A stretch of DNA of 64,000 nt from Brettanomyces bruxellensis. Lineage: Eukaryota; Ascomycota; Pichiomycetes; Pichiales; Pichiaceae. Positions 1 through 9,732 of the stretch are shown one piece after another. The stretch lies in NCBI RefSeq assembly GCF_011074885.1, contig NC_054688.1, forward strand, positions 496,001 through 560,000, given 5' to 3'. A program made the translations under genes and the position numbers. The stretch's first letter is position 1; each line of letters opens with the position of its first letter. The notes below the pieces were generated by a model. That model worked only from the letters and a program-made list of their open reading frames with translations, was not told the origin of the DNA and searched no databases.

Positions 1-115
1 TGTGTGTCACAGTTGGCAATTCTGGAAGATTCGAATCTGCTGCACATAATGTCTGCTTTGCAAACATAAGGCAAAGCACCAAAAAGGACACTAATCCGCC
101 CAGTGAAAATTTCAT
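1..115 (-). CDS. N-terminus of a secreted or membrane protein (cut by window edge)
   Basis: An ATG at 113-115 on the minus strand opens 38 codons that run off the left edge. The first residues are a typical signal peptide: a basic start (MKFS), a hydrophobic core (LVSFLVLCLMFA) and a likely cleavage region around TLCAADS. A TATATAAA box lies on the same strand at 211-218, about 100 bp upstream, which supports a real promoter and start. The mature part visible is too short to name a family. It would enter the ER and be secreted, anchored to the wall or kept in an organelle. The gene is real in my view, but its product is unknown. Confidence 0.6.
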   Translation of the reverse strand, partial: MKFSLGGLVSFLVLCLMFAKQTLCAADSNLPELPTVTH

Positions 116-525
116 CCTGTTCAATTGCTATTCTTTGGCGTGAAAAAAGTACCAAACGCTGGTATTATATCTGTGGAATTACAACTGCCAAAAGAAACAC
201 TTACAACTCCTTTATATACCACGTTGAGGCTCGGGCCGATTTTTTTTTTCGTTGTTCTTTTCCGCTGTTCTTTTCCTTTTTTTTTCACCTACAATTTTCG
301 AGCCCAGCCTCCACCTTGCCGAATTCTGGGACCCGCGCCCCTCCTATTTCCAGTCTATACCGATAAAAGTGTATACGGTCATTTTTAATTTGACATATCC
401 AGTCCAGCACGGAAGACATCTTTAAAGCGGTGTCATCTAAGCTCAATATCTACACATCTCAGCATCCTATCTACAATAGCCAAAACATACTAATGGCCTG
501 CTTTCATATTAATGCATACTTAAAC
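116..525 (-). promoter_or_regulatory. Promoter of the truncated secretory gene; UTP8 3' flank
   Basis: This 410-bp spacer follows the UTP8 stop and precedes the start of the secretory gene. A minus-strand TATATAAA is at 211-218. Pyrimidine runs at 240-290 produce short open frames with no protein-like composition. I see no other gene here. Confidence 0.5.
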
Positions 526-2925
526 CTATATTTCTAGACGCTCAATAGAATATGTAGGAATCCTCTTGGTATTTGACAAAGAGGAATCAAATAATTCATT
601 CGACACACTTCCCACATTTAGCATTGAGTCTGTACGTCCGCTTTCTACCTCCACCGTCTTGCTTTGAGACTGAGTCTTTCTTCTTCTTCTTCTTTCGGCT
701 TGCTCTCTTTTCTTTCTTCCACTCACTCCATCAACTAAAGATAGCGACTGGTCGATTATCGACAATAGTCTCGACTGCTGCTCGCACTCGCTCACCTTCT
801 TCTCAATTCTGCTCGTCAAGTTTCCGAGCTCCGACTCATTCTTCGAATAGTGAAGACTTAAAGTCACACCATTTGAGTCTATCAAAGAGTTCATTATTGA
901 AATGCCATAACCAGTGTCCATCACCTTCCGGATGATTCCATCAACGTCGATCTTCGCATTAGAGCCTCCTGCTTCTCCATTTGCAAGCCTGATCATCTCC
1001 TCTGTTATTGTATCAGGCGCAAAATCGTCCGTTACCCGTCCAACAATGTCTTTAAACATATCTGCATCCTCTACAAGGCTCATCTGCTCTATGAGATCGC
1101 TGCACGGAATATTTGGGCACGTAACAATAGCTTGTCTCATGAGTCTTGGAGACACTGAAAGAACATTGAGCAATCCAGGAGTAATATCCTTTGGAAAGAG
1201 TGGATGTGTAAGCAGATACGTTAATGCATGTTCAGGTATGAAATTCTCGTTCAACTGAACTTTTATCTTTGTTCCAATGGCTCTGTTGTCAACACGGTCA
1301 AACAATAGCAACGCCACCTTCCTGAAAAACTTAGGATCAACAATTCTGTCTTTTCCAGCCTCATACACTCTCAATTTTCCCACTTCGTTTGTTTTAACTT
1401 CCCCGTTTTCGGTGTTCTGGAGTCCTCTACCAGCATCGGCTGATTTATCCATCTTCAAAAATGAAACTATGTACTGCTCAAGCTCCTCGTACTTTTTCGT
1501 CCTCTTCATCTCTTTCAACTGTTCGTACACTCTTCCCATCTTGTTCGAAGCCTCTCCGGAACGATTCAAAAGACTACTGGCCTCCTTGATTTTCGATTTC
1601 AATTCACTTCTTGTAACGAGAAGTGGCAATCCAACAAACCGTTTGGACTTCTGCGTGAATTTAGGACGGAATTCCCGCAATCCACGTCCCAAAACATCTC
1701 TCAGCTTACCAAGTCCGGTATCTACAGTTACCTGATTCAATATACTTCCTGTCTCGGCACTTTTACTGACCAAATACAAGGCGAATGTTTCTCTGGACCG
1801 CAAAGTGTTTCCCTTAACCATCGGTGCTTGCATAAGAACAGCCTTACCCTGTCTTTTTGCCTTGTCCATCACATCAAATTTGGTAAGGAGAGCCTTAAAT
1901 TCTGTGTCAATCAATGCAATCATTCCGTTTTTCGCCACAAGCATCCTGTTAGTAGAAGCCGGGATTATCGAAGCTTCTCCTTCAACTTCCTCATCTTTGA
2001 AAAGCCACCCCAAATCAACGGTCTGGTCCAACTCTAAGTATGGAAGCCTGTATGTGTATAGCTTCATGTGTTCCCCATTTGTCAAAACAACTATTCTTCC
2101 TGATGGATCGAACGATATCTCTAACTCAGAGTTACCCACTTCTTCCGGAAGCTTTAAAGTTGAACTGACAATATCCAATGCGCTAGTCTGTCCAAATGCA
2201 CGAATATGTCCCTGTAAAGTTTGTGTATTTGCCTGTTCCGATGGAATTCTGTCCACAAAAATGAGCACTGTCTCTAACTTATCTGCAGTCTCGAATTTTG
2301 TGGATGTCTTACCGAGGTCAAAATCTGAATATTTCACAAATCTGTAGTAAATCACGGAACCATGCAAGTCACCCCGCTTCTTCAATGTGAAAAGTGGCTT
2401 GGGATCTTCAGCTTCCTTTTCCTCGTTATGGAATCTAATAGGGTAAGCTTTCACTGTTCCTTCACTATCCAAAACTACCACGCGTTCTTTATCCTCCATA
2501 ATGCGTACTCCAACCGCTTGCGAGTCTATTTTGATGTCTATAACGCTTTCGCTGTCATCATTAACATCTGTTGAAAAGAGATTTTCACATTTAATAAGTT
2601 TTAACGAGTGTTTATTCCGATCCGAAAGTCCAACTGCATATATTTTACCGCCGTCTGAACTATTCTGTGTCTCCGCTTTATTGTCAAGATCACAACTGTC
2701 GATAGCATCCACTTTGACAGATGGTGAAAGTGAGTGAGACCAGATCATTCTGGGGGATGGCTTGAGGATAAAAGTTGCCACGTACGAGCCATTCACCGCT
2801 ATATCAAACGAAGTACTTGTTGACGTTGGGATTTTCGCTATCTTACATTGGTCAGATAGCTTTCCTGATGATGGCAGCCTTGGAAGACTGGTAACCATAA
2901 AAGGGTCAACAATAGAAGCCGGCAT
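526..2925 (-). CDS. UTP8: U3 snoRNP-associated protein Utp8 (t-UTP/UtpA subunit)
   Basis: The 799-residue product resembles yeast Utp8 (713 aa). Both share the opening pattern (I..PF.L..LP), a short run ending in a hydrophobic strand before NP/KPSPR, and a C-terminal KKREQAERRRRRK tract followed by the terminal YSIERLEI. Utp8 belongs to the UtpA (t-UTP) subcomplex of the SSU processome in the nucleolus. It is needed for 18S rRNA maturation and rDNA transcription, and has a reported role in tRNA export. The N-terminal half looks like degenerate beta-propeller sequence and the C-terminal half is helical. The ATG at 2923-2925 is preceded by PAC-like and RRPE-like boxes, as expected for a ribosome-biogenesis gene. 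Assignment rests on remembered family features, not an alignment. Confidence 0.75.
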   Translation of the reverse strand: MPASIVDPFMVTSLPRLPSSGKLSDQCKIAKIPTSTSTSFDIAVNGSYVATFILKPSPRMIWSHSLSPSVKVDAIDSCDLDNKAETQNSSDGGKIYAVGLSDRNKHSLKLIKCENLFSTDVNDDSESVIDIKIDSQAVGVRIMEDKERVVVLDSEGTVKAYPIRFHNEEKEAEDPKPLFTLKKRGDLHGSVIYYRFVKYSDFDLGKTSTKFETADKLETVLIFVDRIPSEQANTQTLQGHIRAFGQTSALDIVSSTLKLPEEVGNSELEISFDPSGRIVVLTNGEHMKLYTYRLPYLELDQTVDLGWLFKDEEVEGEASIIPASTNRMLVAKNGMIALIDTEFKALLTKFDVMDKAKRQGKAVLMQAPMVKGNTLRSRETFALYLVSKSAETGSILNQVTVDTGLGKLRDVLGRGLREFRPKFTQKSKRFVGLPLLVTRSELKSKIKEASSLLNRSGEASNKMGRVYEQLKEMKRTKKYEELEQYIVSFLKMDKSADAGRGLQNTENGEVKTNEVGKLRVYEAGKDRIVDPKFFRKVALLLFDRVDNRAIGTKIKVQLNENFIPEHALTYLLTHPLFPKDITPGLLNVLSVSPRLMRQAIVTCPNIPCSDLIEQMSLVEDADMFKDIVGRVTDDFAPDTITEEMIRLANGEAGGSNAKIDVDGIIRKVMDTGYGISIMNSLIDSNGVTLSLHYSKNESELGNLTSRIEKKVSECEQQSRLLSIIDQSLSLVDGVSGRKKREQAERRRRRKTQSQSKTVEVESGRTDSMLNVGSVSNELFDSSLSNTKRIPTYSIERLEI

Positions 2926-3017
2926 TTTGTTACTTCAATGTTATGATGTTTGCTAGTCAATGAACAAGTTCTTTGTTCGTATGATCAAGTGTACAGAAAG
3001 AGCTGAATAAAATGATA

Positions 3018-3058
3018 AGCTCATCTCAGGTTGAATTTTGGAGATAAAAAATTTTTCA
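3018..3058 (-). promoter_or_regulatory. PAC-like and RRPE-like boxes of UTP8
   Basis: On the minus strand GATGAGCT (3018-3025) matches the core of the PAC box, and TGAAAAATTTTT (3047-3058) matches the rRNA-processing element RRPE. They lie 93-133 bp upstream of the UTP8 ATG. In yeasts this pair is bound by Dot6/Tod6 and Stb3 and marks the ribosome-biogenesis regulon. Confidence 0.55.
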
Positions 3059-3958
3059 GATCAGCATAAAAAAATTAATGCGGAGTGTTTGCTTATTGTG
3101 TGTCGTGGTACAACCACAAATTTGATGTGCATTCTTCAACATTTTAAGTTTAAGATGGAATGATCAATCTCCATTGAATATGTCCATCTTTCCAATAGTT
3201 AAATGTATTTCTTGCTGTTTCAGTTTGAATATTTTCTTATGGCATCTCGAATATCATGCTAATATACAAACAAAACTTGGTAAGTCGGACAGATTTCGTA
3301 GAAAATGTTAATGGTTATTTAAAAAACAGGAGATGGAATATAATATTTTTAGTGGAATTTGGTATTCTTTTTTTATTTAAATAATTTTAGCTAATAATGG
3401 AATCAGTCCAGCATGAAACCTTAAAACTGTAAGGCATTCAACCTGAACTAATACCTGCGGGTCTGAAAGTAGGTTTAATCCTTAGTGAAATCCTGGATGG
3501 AAGTCATGCAATAGGTAAGGATGCATGCATGCAGAGAGGTCTGGGAATGAGGGCTTGCGGAATAAAGCAGAATAAAGCAGAATTGAGGAAAAGAACAGAA
3601 GCAATTTTTTTTTTGCAACAATCAGCAGCTGCGATCCTCATCAAAAACCACATATAATAATTTGTGTTTCAAAAAACCGGATTCCTTTGGTAAGGGTTAG
3701 CTTCCGGTCTATAAAGCTTCAAGCATTGTGCTTTAATTGGCAGGCAGCAAACTAAATCAGGTGTGTATAGGTAAAGCCGTACAAAAACATACTTTGGAAT
3801 AACAGGTATATAGCTATTGCTGTTGCACTGTAATTAGACAAATAAACGGGGCTTAGAAACAACATCGTTGTTCGATCTGTGAAAAGTTCACCGGACAACA
3901 TTAATTTATTAGGAAGGGTTTTGCTTTATTCAAACAAGAACTTGAGGGCTGGAAACCA
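3059..3958. other. Divergent intergenic region, UTP8 / BED-finger gene
   Basis: About 900 bp without a convincing reading frame. It is AT-rich and includes a self-complementary ATGCATGCAT stretch near 3522. It probably carries the upstream part of both divergent promoters. I see no RNA gene. Confidence 0.4.
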
Positions 3959-5035
3959 ATGGCTGATGCATACGATTCACGTCTTTTAGCTACAGGTAGA
4001 GAAATTCCCACTACCGGACAATCAGATAATGCAAGTGTGGTCCATGGTAATGTGCATAGAGAGAATGAAGGTAGTGTGAGCATTTCAGGAGCAGGCACAG
4101 AGGTGGTTCAGATGGTTAGAAGCACAAAGAAAAGAAGAAGATTCGACGAAAGAAGAGGAAGACCTGCAAAAGCTATATGGACACTTTTTGACAGGATTAG
4201 AGATCCGGGTACAGATCGAATAACTCGAGCCCGGTGTAAGTTTTGTGGTGAGTGTGTGGCTCCCCGCCCTGCAGAAACAATGCTTGTTCATGCCAGATAC
4301 TGCATAAGTATGAAAGATAACTGTGACCCGAAACTTTACGAGAGTTTGACCACTGGACCCAGTACAATTGTCTCGAAACGAGTGGTTAAACACCAGCCAA
4401 TCATGTTTGATGGAGACGGCGAACTTGATGATGCAAGTGCTGCTGGATTGGATGATCTCACCTCAATTGCTGCGAACACTGAAACTAGCACTGGTGTTGA
4501 AAGCACAAATGGTGCAGATACAACAAATGCAACCTCGCCAGCCTTAATAAGAAAGACTCAGCAGGGAGATTTAAAGGTGCACGGCCTACACGGTGGCGAG
4601 GAATTGACCATGGCACGTCCGCACAAGTTGAGCACTCAAAAAGCAGAAATAGACATGTCTGTTATGCGCTTTTTCATTGCTAACAACCTTCCTCTTGCCA
4701 CAGCAAACGATCAGAGCTTTCGGACGATGGTGCAGTTGATTTCTGACGGCAGCTACCGGGTTCCGACGGGAAAGCAGCTGACAAAACTTTGTCTCTCAAG
4801 TCTTTCAAGAGCAACACAGTACAAAGAGCCGAAACTTGCGCTAGAGAGAGATTTGCACAATTCCAGGGCTGAAAACAGCACCGAAATAAACGTTGAACCC
4901 CAAGAAGAGGGTTCATCCTCAGCATTAGCCAGCAGTAGTATCAGCAGCAGTCGAGTCATTGCAACTTCAGCATTGGCTCATGCTGCTAAAGATGATTCAG
5001 TCAGCGATACAGAAATTTTGAATAGAACGCGGTGA
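3959..5035 (+). CDS. BED-type zinc-finger protein, probably a domesticated hAT transposase fragment
   Basis: This 358-residue protein carries a BED finger: W74, then C93-x2-C96-x14-H111-x3-C115, directly after a basic, AT-hook-like segment (RRGRPAK, 65-71). Around residues 230-270 it has the helix seen after the BED finger in hAT transposases (FFIANNLPLATANDQSFRTM, then a SDGSYRVP segment). The RNase-H-like catalytic core and the C-terminal dimerisation domain are absent, so it cannot be an active transposase. The rest is low complexity, rich in Ser, Thr and Ala. A DNA-binding regulatory role is the likely inference. The stop is followed at once by a protein-like frame at 5037-5174, so the true C-terminus may be longer. 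I know no S. cerevisiae counterpart. Confidence 0.65.
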   Translation: MADAYDSRLLATGREIPTTGQSDNASVVHGNVHRENEGSVSISGAGTEVVQMVRSTKKRRRFDERRGRPAKAIWTLFDRIRDPGTDRITRARCKFCGECVAPRPAETMLVHARYCISMKDNCDPKLYESLTTGPSTIVSKRVVKHQPIMFDGDGELDDASAAGLDDLTSIAANTETSTGVESTNGADTTNATSPALIRKTQQGDLKVHGLHGGEELTMARPHKLSTQKAEIDMSVMRFFIANNLPLATANDQSFRTMVQLISDGSYRVPTGKQLTKLCLSSLSRATQYKEPKLALERDLHNSRAENSTEINVEPQEEGSSSALASSSISSSRVIATSALAHAAKDDSVSDTEILNRTR

Positions 5036-5036
5036 A

Positions 5037-5174
5037 ATGAAACGTGCAAAATTATTGCTAGAAGGAATTCAACCGAAAATTGTGGAATTTCATCACTTTC
5101 TAGGAAGAGAATCTTATACGGAACACTATAATTGCTTCTGTGCTGCTATTGAGTTTAAAAATTTAGAAATCTGA
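5037..5174 (+). other. Possible out-of-frame C-terminal extension of the BED-finger gene, or a small ORF
   Basis: Two bases after the BED-gene stop, an ATG opens 45 codons in the next frame, with protein-like composition (begins MKRAKLLLEG, ends EFKNLEI). The frame is open back to 5022, so it overlaps the end of the preceding gene. It could be the real C-terminus, separated by a one-base consensus error or a recent frameshift, or a small separate ORF. No start context or homology decides between these. Confidence 0.3.
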
Positions 5175-5736
5175 GTAATATAGACGGACGCATGTTTTGG
5201 ATTCACGCTTTTTTTGAGAGAACATTAAGTTTATGTATATGTGCATCCGCCACAGAAGAGAAATAATATGTATTGCATAGATATATGTGTGAGTGTATGT
5301 AGTAATGAACCTATATTTATTTGGTGGATTCCCAATTCGTGTGCGGTAATGTATTATAATCCTATTTTACGTTATGCTTTTTTTTCTTTACTATGTGTTC
5401 TCTTAGTTGCCTAATAAAGCATCTATACGGAGCAGTTTTTTTTTGCGCTTTCCAATGCTTACCTAGAGATCAGGAAAAACACGTACGGCACAATGTTGAC
5501 ACCATATTTTTTATTTAAACGAACGAAAAAAACTACCCACCTACAAAAAATATAGTTAGTTATCTTAACATATCACATGATATTTCCTTGAATACTAATA
5601 TACAATAACCCCAAATGTAAAAGGAGTAAACATGAGAACCCCAGAAGTAACCGTTGAAATCATGCTAAAAAAAGCAGAATTAATAACAAAAAACACAAAA
5701 AACGCCAACCGCACTAAAGCGGACAACCTAACTAAT
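5175..5736. other. Convergent intergenic region, BED-finger gene / H2B
   Basis: About 560 bp of AT-rich 3' flanking DNA between two genes that converge. There are T-runs near 5381 and 5437 and A-rich tracts near 5525, consistent with yeast 3' end formation. The short frames here are not protein-like. Confidence 0.4.
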
Positions 5737-6105
5737 TTATGCGGAAGTCGAAGAAGTGTACTTAGTGACTGCTCTTGTTCCCTCAGACACAGCATGCTTA
5801 GCCAATTCACCAGGCAAGATCAATCTGACGGCAGTCTGGATCTCTCTGGCAGAAATAGTCGACTTCTTGTTGTAAGCAGCCAACTTTGAAGCTTCAGAGG
5901 CAATCCTCTCGAAAATATCGTTAACGAAAGAGTTCATGATAGACATAGCTCTTCTGGAAATACCGGTGTCTGGATGCGTCTGCTTCAACACCTTGTAAAT
6001 GTATGAGGACCAACTCTCCTTTCTTGGCTTCGATCTCTTTCTTGGCTCAATGGTAGTCTTCTTGGCTGGTGCCTTGGAAGCTGGTTTCTTTTCTGCTCTA
6101 GCCAT
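5737..6105 (-). CDS. HTB1: Histone H2B
   Basis: The 122-residue product is a canonical fungal H2B: a basic N-terminal tail ([16 protein letters not shown]), the [13 protein letters not shown] helix, the central [21 protein letters not shown] helix and a C-terminal AVTKYTSS segment containing the Lys that is ubiquitinated in yeast. The frame is open further upstream, but the ATG at 6103-6105 is chosen because every H2B starts at this point. H2B pairs with H2A in the nucleosome. The gene is divergent from H2A across a 630-bp shared promoter, as in other yeasts, which lets both be induced in S phase together. Confidence 0.97.
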   Translation of the reverse strand: MARAEKKPASKAPAKKTTIEPRKRSKPRKESWSSYIYKVLKQTHPDTGISRRAMSIMNSFVNDIFERIASEASKLAAYNKKSTISAREIQTAVRLILPGELAKHAVSEGTRAVTKYTSSTSA

Positions 6106-6735
6106 TTTGGTTGTGTTTGATGAAAGATATATGGGAAAAATTCGACAAATACTCGATGGAATGTGAGGGAGAAGAAAAGGAAACTCAAGATACTCAGGAG
6201 CAACAATCAGTACTAGGCTTTTCAGTGGGCAGATGATGTCCTTATATATATTTCGCATTTATAGATGGAGTGGAGAGAAAACAAAGGCAACGGTAATTTT
6301 TTTTTTCCTTCCCCCCGTTTCGCGAAAACAACATGGTACATACATTTTGAGAATTTTCAACTTAAATGCTTGCAATGGTCCAAAACCGCGAATTTTGGCC
6401 CCAGATGTGCCATACCAGAATTTACCACCTGATGTGTAAAAAACAGAACGGAGGCACGCACACTTGTTGAAATTTGCTATTTCCCTTGTTTTCCATTTTA
6501 TCCAGTATTCCCATTGGTTGACCATAATTATTGCCCTGCACCCTATTGTGCCGCAGCATTTATTACTCGCTGGCCTTTTCTTCATTATTGCCAGTATATA
6601 AACATGTCCATTTCCACATTCTTCCACCTTCTTCTCACTCCAGCCCCCATTTCAAATCTTTTCCTTCGTGTTCCATCTTCATCGATTTTATATATCGCTA
6701 TCAAAACACATAACTTCAAATAATATAATCAAAAA
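6106..6735. promoter_or_regulatory. Shared divergent promoter of H2B and H2A
   Basis: This 630-bp spacer separates the two start codons. A TATATAAA box at 6595-6602 faces H2A and a TATATATA stretch at 6243-6250 faces H2B. A spaced motif TTTCC-N6-TTCCA occurs twice (6480-6495 and 6611-6626). It resembles, but does not equal, the spaced TTCC/TTC site bound by the histone activator Spt10. The second copy lies between TATA and ATG of H2A, so it may be chance. Confidence 0.6.
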
Positions 6736-7125
6736 ATGTCCGGAGGAAAAGGAGGAAAAGCTGGCACTACCGAAAAGGCATCCACATCAAGATCTGCAAG
6801 AGCTGGATTAACTTTCCCAGTTGGTAGAGTTCACAGATTGCTTAGAAGAGGTAATTATGCTCAGAGAGTTGGTTCTGGAGCTCCAGTTTACTTAACTGCC
6901 GTTCTTGAATATTTGACTGCTGAAATTTTGGAGTTGGCTGGTAATGCTGCCAGAGACAACAAGAAGTCTAGAATTATTCCAAGACACTTGCAATTGGCCA
7001 TCAGAAACGATGAGGAGTTGAACAAGTTGCTTGGTAATGTTACTATTGCCCAGGGTGGTGTTTTGCCAAATATTCATCCATCTTTGTTGCCAAAGAGAAG
7101 AGCAAGAGCTTCCCAGGAGTTGTAA
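6736..7125 (+). CDS. HTA1: Histone H2A (H2A.X-type C-terminus)
   Basis: The 129-residue product is canonical H2A: tail [10 protein letters not shown], the [19 protein letters not shown] helix region, the [21 protein letters not shown] core (acidic patch and docking residues) and the C-terminal SQEL motif. In fungi that SQ serine (S126 here) is the Mec1/Tel1 target that marks DNA breaks. Codon use is biased to abundant-tRNA codons, as expected for a highly expressed gene. It is expressed divergently from H2B. Confidence 0.98.
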   Translation: MSGGKGGKAGTTEKASTSRSARAGLTFPVGRVHRLLRRGNYAQRVGSGAPVYLTAVLEYLTAEILELAGNAARDNKKSRIIPRHLQLAIRNDEELNKLLGNVTIAQGGVLPNIHPSLLPKRRARASQEL

Positions 7126-7676
7126 GTTTAATTAATACACTTGCTTGGGTTTCAAATATCGAGGAACATGATCTTTTCTTTTTAGTTATTTCACTTTCTT
7201 ATTCTAGGCTTGGAATATAAATGTATATTAGGATTGGTATGAATTACTAGTAGTAATTTTGTAAAAAGTGTAAGATGTACGATAATTATATCACTTTGCT
7301 TCACTTTAATCTAATTATTTTTTTTAATTTATTTTCTTCTTTGTTATTTCTCCTCTACTGGCGGGACGCACAATTTTGAATACAGACGATCGATGCAACT
7401 TGGGTCGCTCTCGCACTTTCTTTTCCTACTTTTTTCATCTTGTCCTCAGCGTACATTCCCAAACAGGAAAGGGGATCATCTGGCGCCATACAAGTGTCAG
7501 ATTTATTTGTACACTATATAAGAAGGGCATTTGTTCCACGCGTGCATCCAAATATATACACATATTTTGTTTACTCTTCTTGTAAATTATATCCCCTCTC
7601 TCCTATCTCTTTCTAGTCGATACAACAGTTACCGAACAAAACTTATAAAAGTTATATTCCACACAATAACTTAGCA
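7126..7676 (+). promoter_or_regulatory. H2A 3' flank and promoter of the small acidic protein gene
   Basis: The first half is AT-rich 3' flank. The second half looks like a strong promoter: AGGGG (7470-7474, the Msn2/4 stress-element core), a TATATAA box at 7515-7521 and a long pyrimidine-rich leader (7565-7616) before the ATG at 7677. The leader ends in CTTTCTAG, which looks like a 3' splice site, but I find no matching branch point or 5' site. Confidence 0.45.
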
Positions 7677-7886
7677 ATGCCTGTCAGAAGAATCATCAAG
7701 TTCCTCAGAGAACAATACGAATCTATCCAGAAGAGATTCACTAGTTCAGACAAGAAAGAAAAGGCTGAACCTGAGCCTGTGGAGGATGTCACAAAGGAAC
7801 CTGCAGCAGAAGACAAGGAGCATGCAGAACCAGCTGTAGAGGCACATCAACCGGTAGCTGAACCGGCAGTTGAGGAGGTTAAATAA
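7677..7886 (+). CDS. Small charged protein of unknown function (69 aa)
   Basis: The product has a basic, amphipathic N-terminal third (MPVRRIIKFLREQYESIQKR) and then a Lys/Glu/Pro/Ala-rich, mostly acidic tail with repeats of EPAVE and EPA. No transmembrane segment or known domain is visible. A consensus TATA box, a stress-element core and a pyrimidine-rich leader upstream suggest a strongly or conditionally expressed gene. The N-terminus could be an amphipathic membrane-binding helix or a mitochondrial presequence, but this is inference only. I do not recognise the family. Confidence 0.55.
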   Translation: MPVRRIIKFLREQYESIQKRFTSSDKKEKAEPEPVEDVTKEPAAEDKEHAEPAVEAHQPVAEPAVEEVK

Positions 7887-8118
7887 AAGCCAAACAACAT
7901 ATATTGCGAATACTTTTAAGCCTCTGTGAATTAAATTCAAACTTCAAGTTGGCTTCACAAAATGAGAATAGAAGAACCATGACATGGTGTCTGTCAGTGC
8001 GTTGGGCTTTAAATTAATTATTCTATATCTATTCCATTTTTTTTCGATCCTCGTTCTTTTTTTTAATGTTTGTGAATTGGAGCTATGATCTATATAGCTC
8101 TCTAATAATAATCTTTCC

Positions 8119-9069
8119 TCATGCTTCTTTTTTTATTTCATGATAATCCCAAACCCGTAGCTCACCGTCCAAAGATACACTGGAAAGCACTTCGCCCCCA
8201 TTCCAAACAGAAACATGCATTATAGGAGAGCTATTGGAAGAACCTTCAAGCACAAACTGTATTTTTTTCGTTTGAACATCCCAGAATAAGATATGGCCCG
8301 TTTCATCTCCAGAAACAACGCATTTCTGATTATTGAAAATCACGAAATCGGATCCTAAAGTGTATTTTTCAGCCACAGGAGTACAGTTGGGTCCCTGATA
8401 AGTTTTCACAACTCTGTTATTCATATAGTCCCACAATCTGAGATCACCATCCAGTGAGCTGGAGAGAACATATTTGGCGTTTGGAGAAAATTTGACAAAT
8501 GTAATGGGAAAATTTGGACCCCTTTGATCATCAATAAGTGTCTTTAAACATTGTCCGGTGTCCAGATCAAACAACCTGACTAATCCATCGTATGAGCCAC
8601 TAACAATGATCGACGCGTCGAAGCAGAAATCGACGCATGAGATGGCATCACTGTGGGCGCTTAGAACTCGAAGACATTTACCCCTTTTAACATCCCAAAC
8701 ACGTATATTCTCATCAGATGAACCGCTGATTAGAATTGAGCCTTTATGATTGAATTTTATGGAATTCACGTGGAAGGTATGTCCTTTAAGAATTCTTAAA
8801 AGTTCTCCATTTTGCAGATTCCATATTCGAATCGTCATATCATCTGAGCATGATGCAATATATGCTGAATTTGGCGTAAACTCTAGATCAGAAATACCTT
8901 CTGTATGCCCTATAAGTGTTCTTATCAACTCACCAGTTGCCAGATTCCATATTTTCACTGCCTTGTCGGAAGAAGCCGTGGCCAAATGCCTTCCATCAGG
9001 GCTAATTTTTGCTGTCGAAACAAGGGAATTTGCGTGTATTTGGGATAGCTTATATCGAAGCTTATACAT
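8119..9069 (-). CDS. SWD3: COMPASS subunit Swd3 (WDR5 orthologue), WD40 propeller
   Basis: The 316-residue protein is one seven-bladed WD40 propeller with almost no tails. Blade ends read IWNL, IWNL, VWDV, LFDL, LWDY, FWDV and VWDY. The opening (STAKISPDGRHLATASSDKAVKIW) and GSYDGLVRLFD block match Swd3/WDR5 in order and spacing, and S. cerevisiae Swd3 has 315 residues. Swd3 is a structural subunit of the Set1 complex (COMPASS), which methylates histone H3 lysine 4. The ATG at 9067-9069 gives the family-typical start. It is less likely to be another compact WD40 protein of the same size. Confidence 0.85.
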   Translation of the reverse strand: MYKLRYKLSQIHANSLVSTAKISPDGRHLATASSDKAVKIWNLATGELIRTLIGHTEGISDLEFTPNSAYIASCSDDMTIRIWNLQNGELLRILKGHTFHVNSIKFNHKGSILISGSSDENIRVWDVKRGKCLRVLSAHSDAISCVDFCFDASIIVSGSYDGLVRLFDLDTGQCLKTLIDDQRGPNFPITFVKFSPNAKYVLSSSLDGDLRLWDYMNNRVVKTYQGPNCTPVAEKYTLGSDFVIFNNQKCVVSGDETGHILFWDVQTKKIQFVLEGSSNSSPIMHVSVWNGGEVLSSVSLDGELRVWDYHEIKKEA

Positions 9070-9732
9070 GCTTGTATAAAATACACTTAAAGAGATCTGG
9101 CAATGATTATACAGACTCCGTTTGCTTTATCGTCCGATGAAAGCAACCCTTCTCTTCTTTATAAACCTAACCAATCCGCAATGAAAGCTGTCTAACAACC
9201 TGATCTTTCGTGTTAGCCAAACTAGATCTGGTGTGACCAAGGTGTTGCTTGATGTTAAGTAAAATCTGAAAGTGGGAAAAAAAAATAAATAAAGCCAAGA
9301 ATGAAAAATTCATAACTACGAGTCAGACAACTCCCGACACCAAAAAGGCAATCAATTCAAAACTACGATAAATTCAAAGCGTCCGGATAATCAGGATATT
9401 AAGTAAGTATAAAGCACACTAGATAGCAGATATAAAATCATAAAGCGAAAATGCGGCGGAAGCCACATATGAATGTACGGATTAAATTAATTAATGATAA
9501 TAGCAGCACTGTAACCAAAAAGAGCGCTCAAACAGGGCAGGGCTGAGTTCGTAAAAGTGAATGTGTAAATAAATTCAGCATTTTAGTAACGTATTCGAAC
9601 GAATCCTGAGCCTGCTAAATGGCTCACATCAGATGATTCAAAAAAGAAGTAAATGTAAAATAGAACCTGATTCAAGTATTTACAATTCTGTATTCGGCGA
9701 ATAAGGCAGTTTTCTATGCAAGGCCAAAATAT
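9070..9732. other. SWD3 promoter region and SNA4-like 3' flank
   Basis: About 660 bp with no convincing frame. It holds the SWD3 promoter on the minus strand. Loose C/D-box-like words occur around 9130-9205, but not in a convincing arrangement. Confidence 0.4.

Noticed and set aside
6106..6258. N-terminal extension of the H2B frame
   Set aside because: The frame is open upstream, but all H2B proteins start at MARAEKK-type sequence, and the extension covers the TATA and leader.
9125..9275. Possible C/D-box snoRNA between SWD3 and the SNA4-like gene
   Set aside because: GATGA and CTGA words occur but not as a proper RTGATGA...CTGA pair with a terminal stem.
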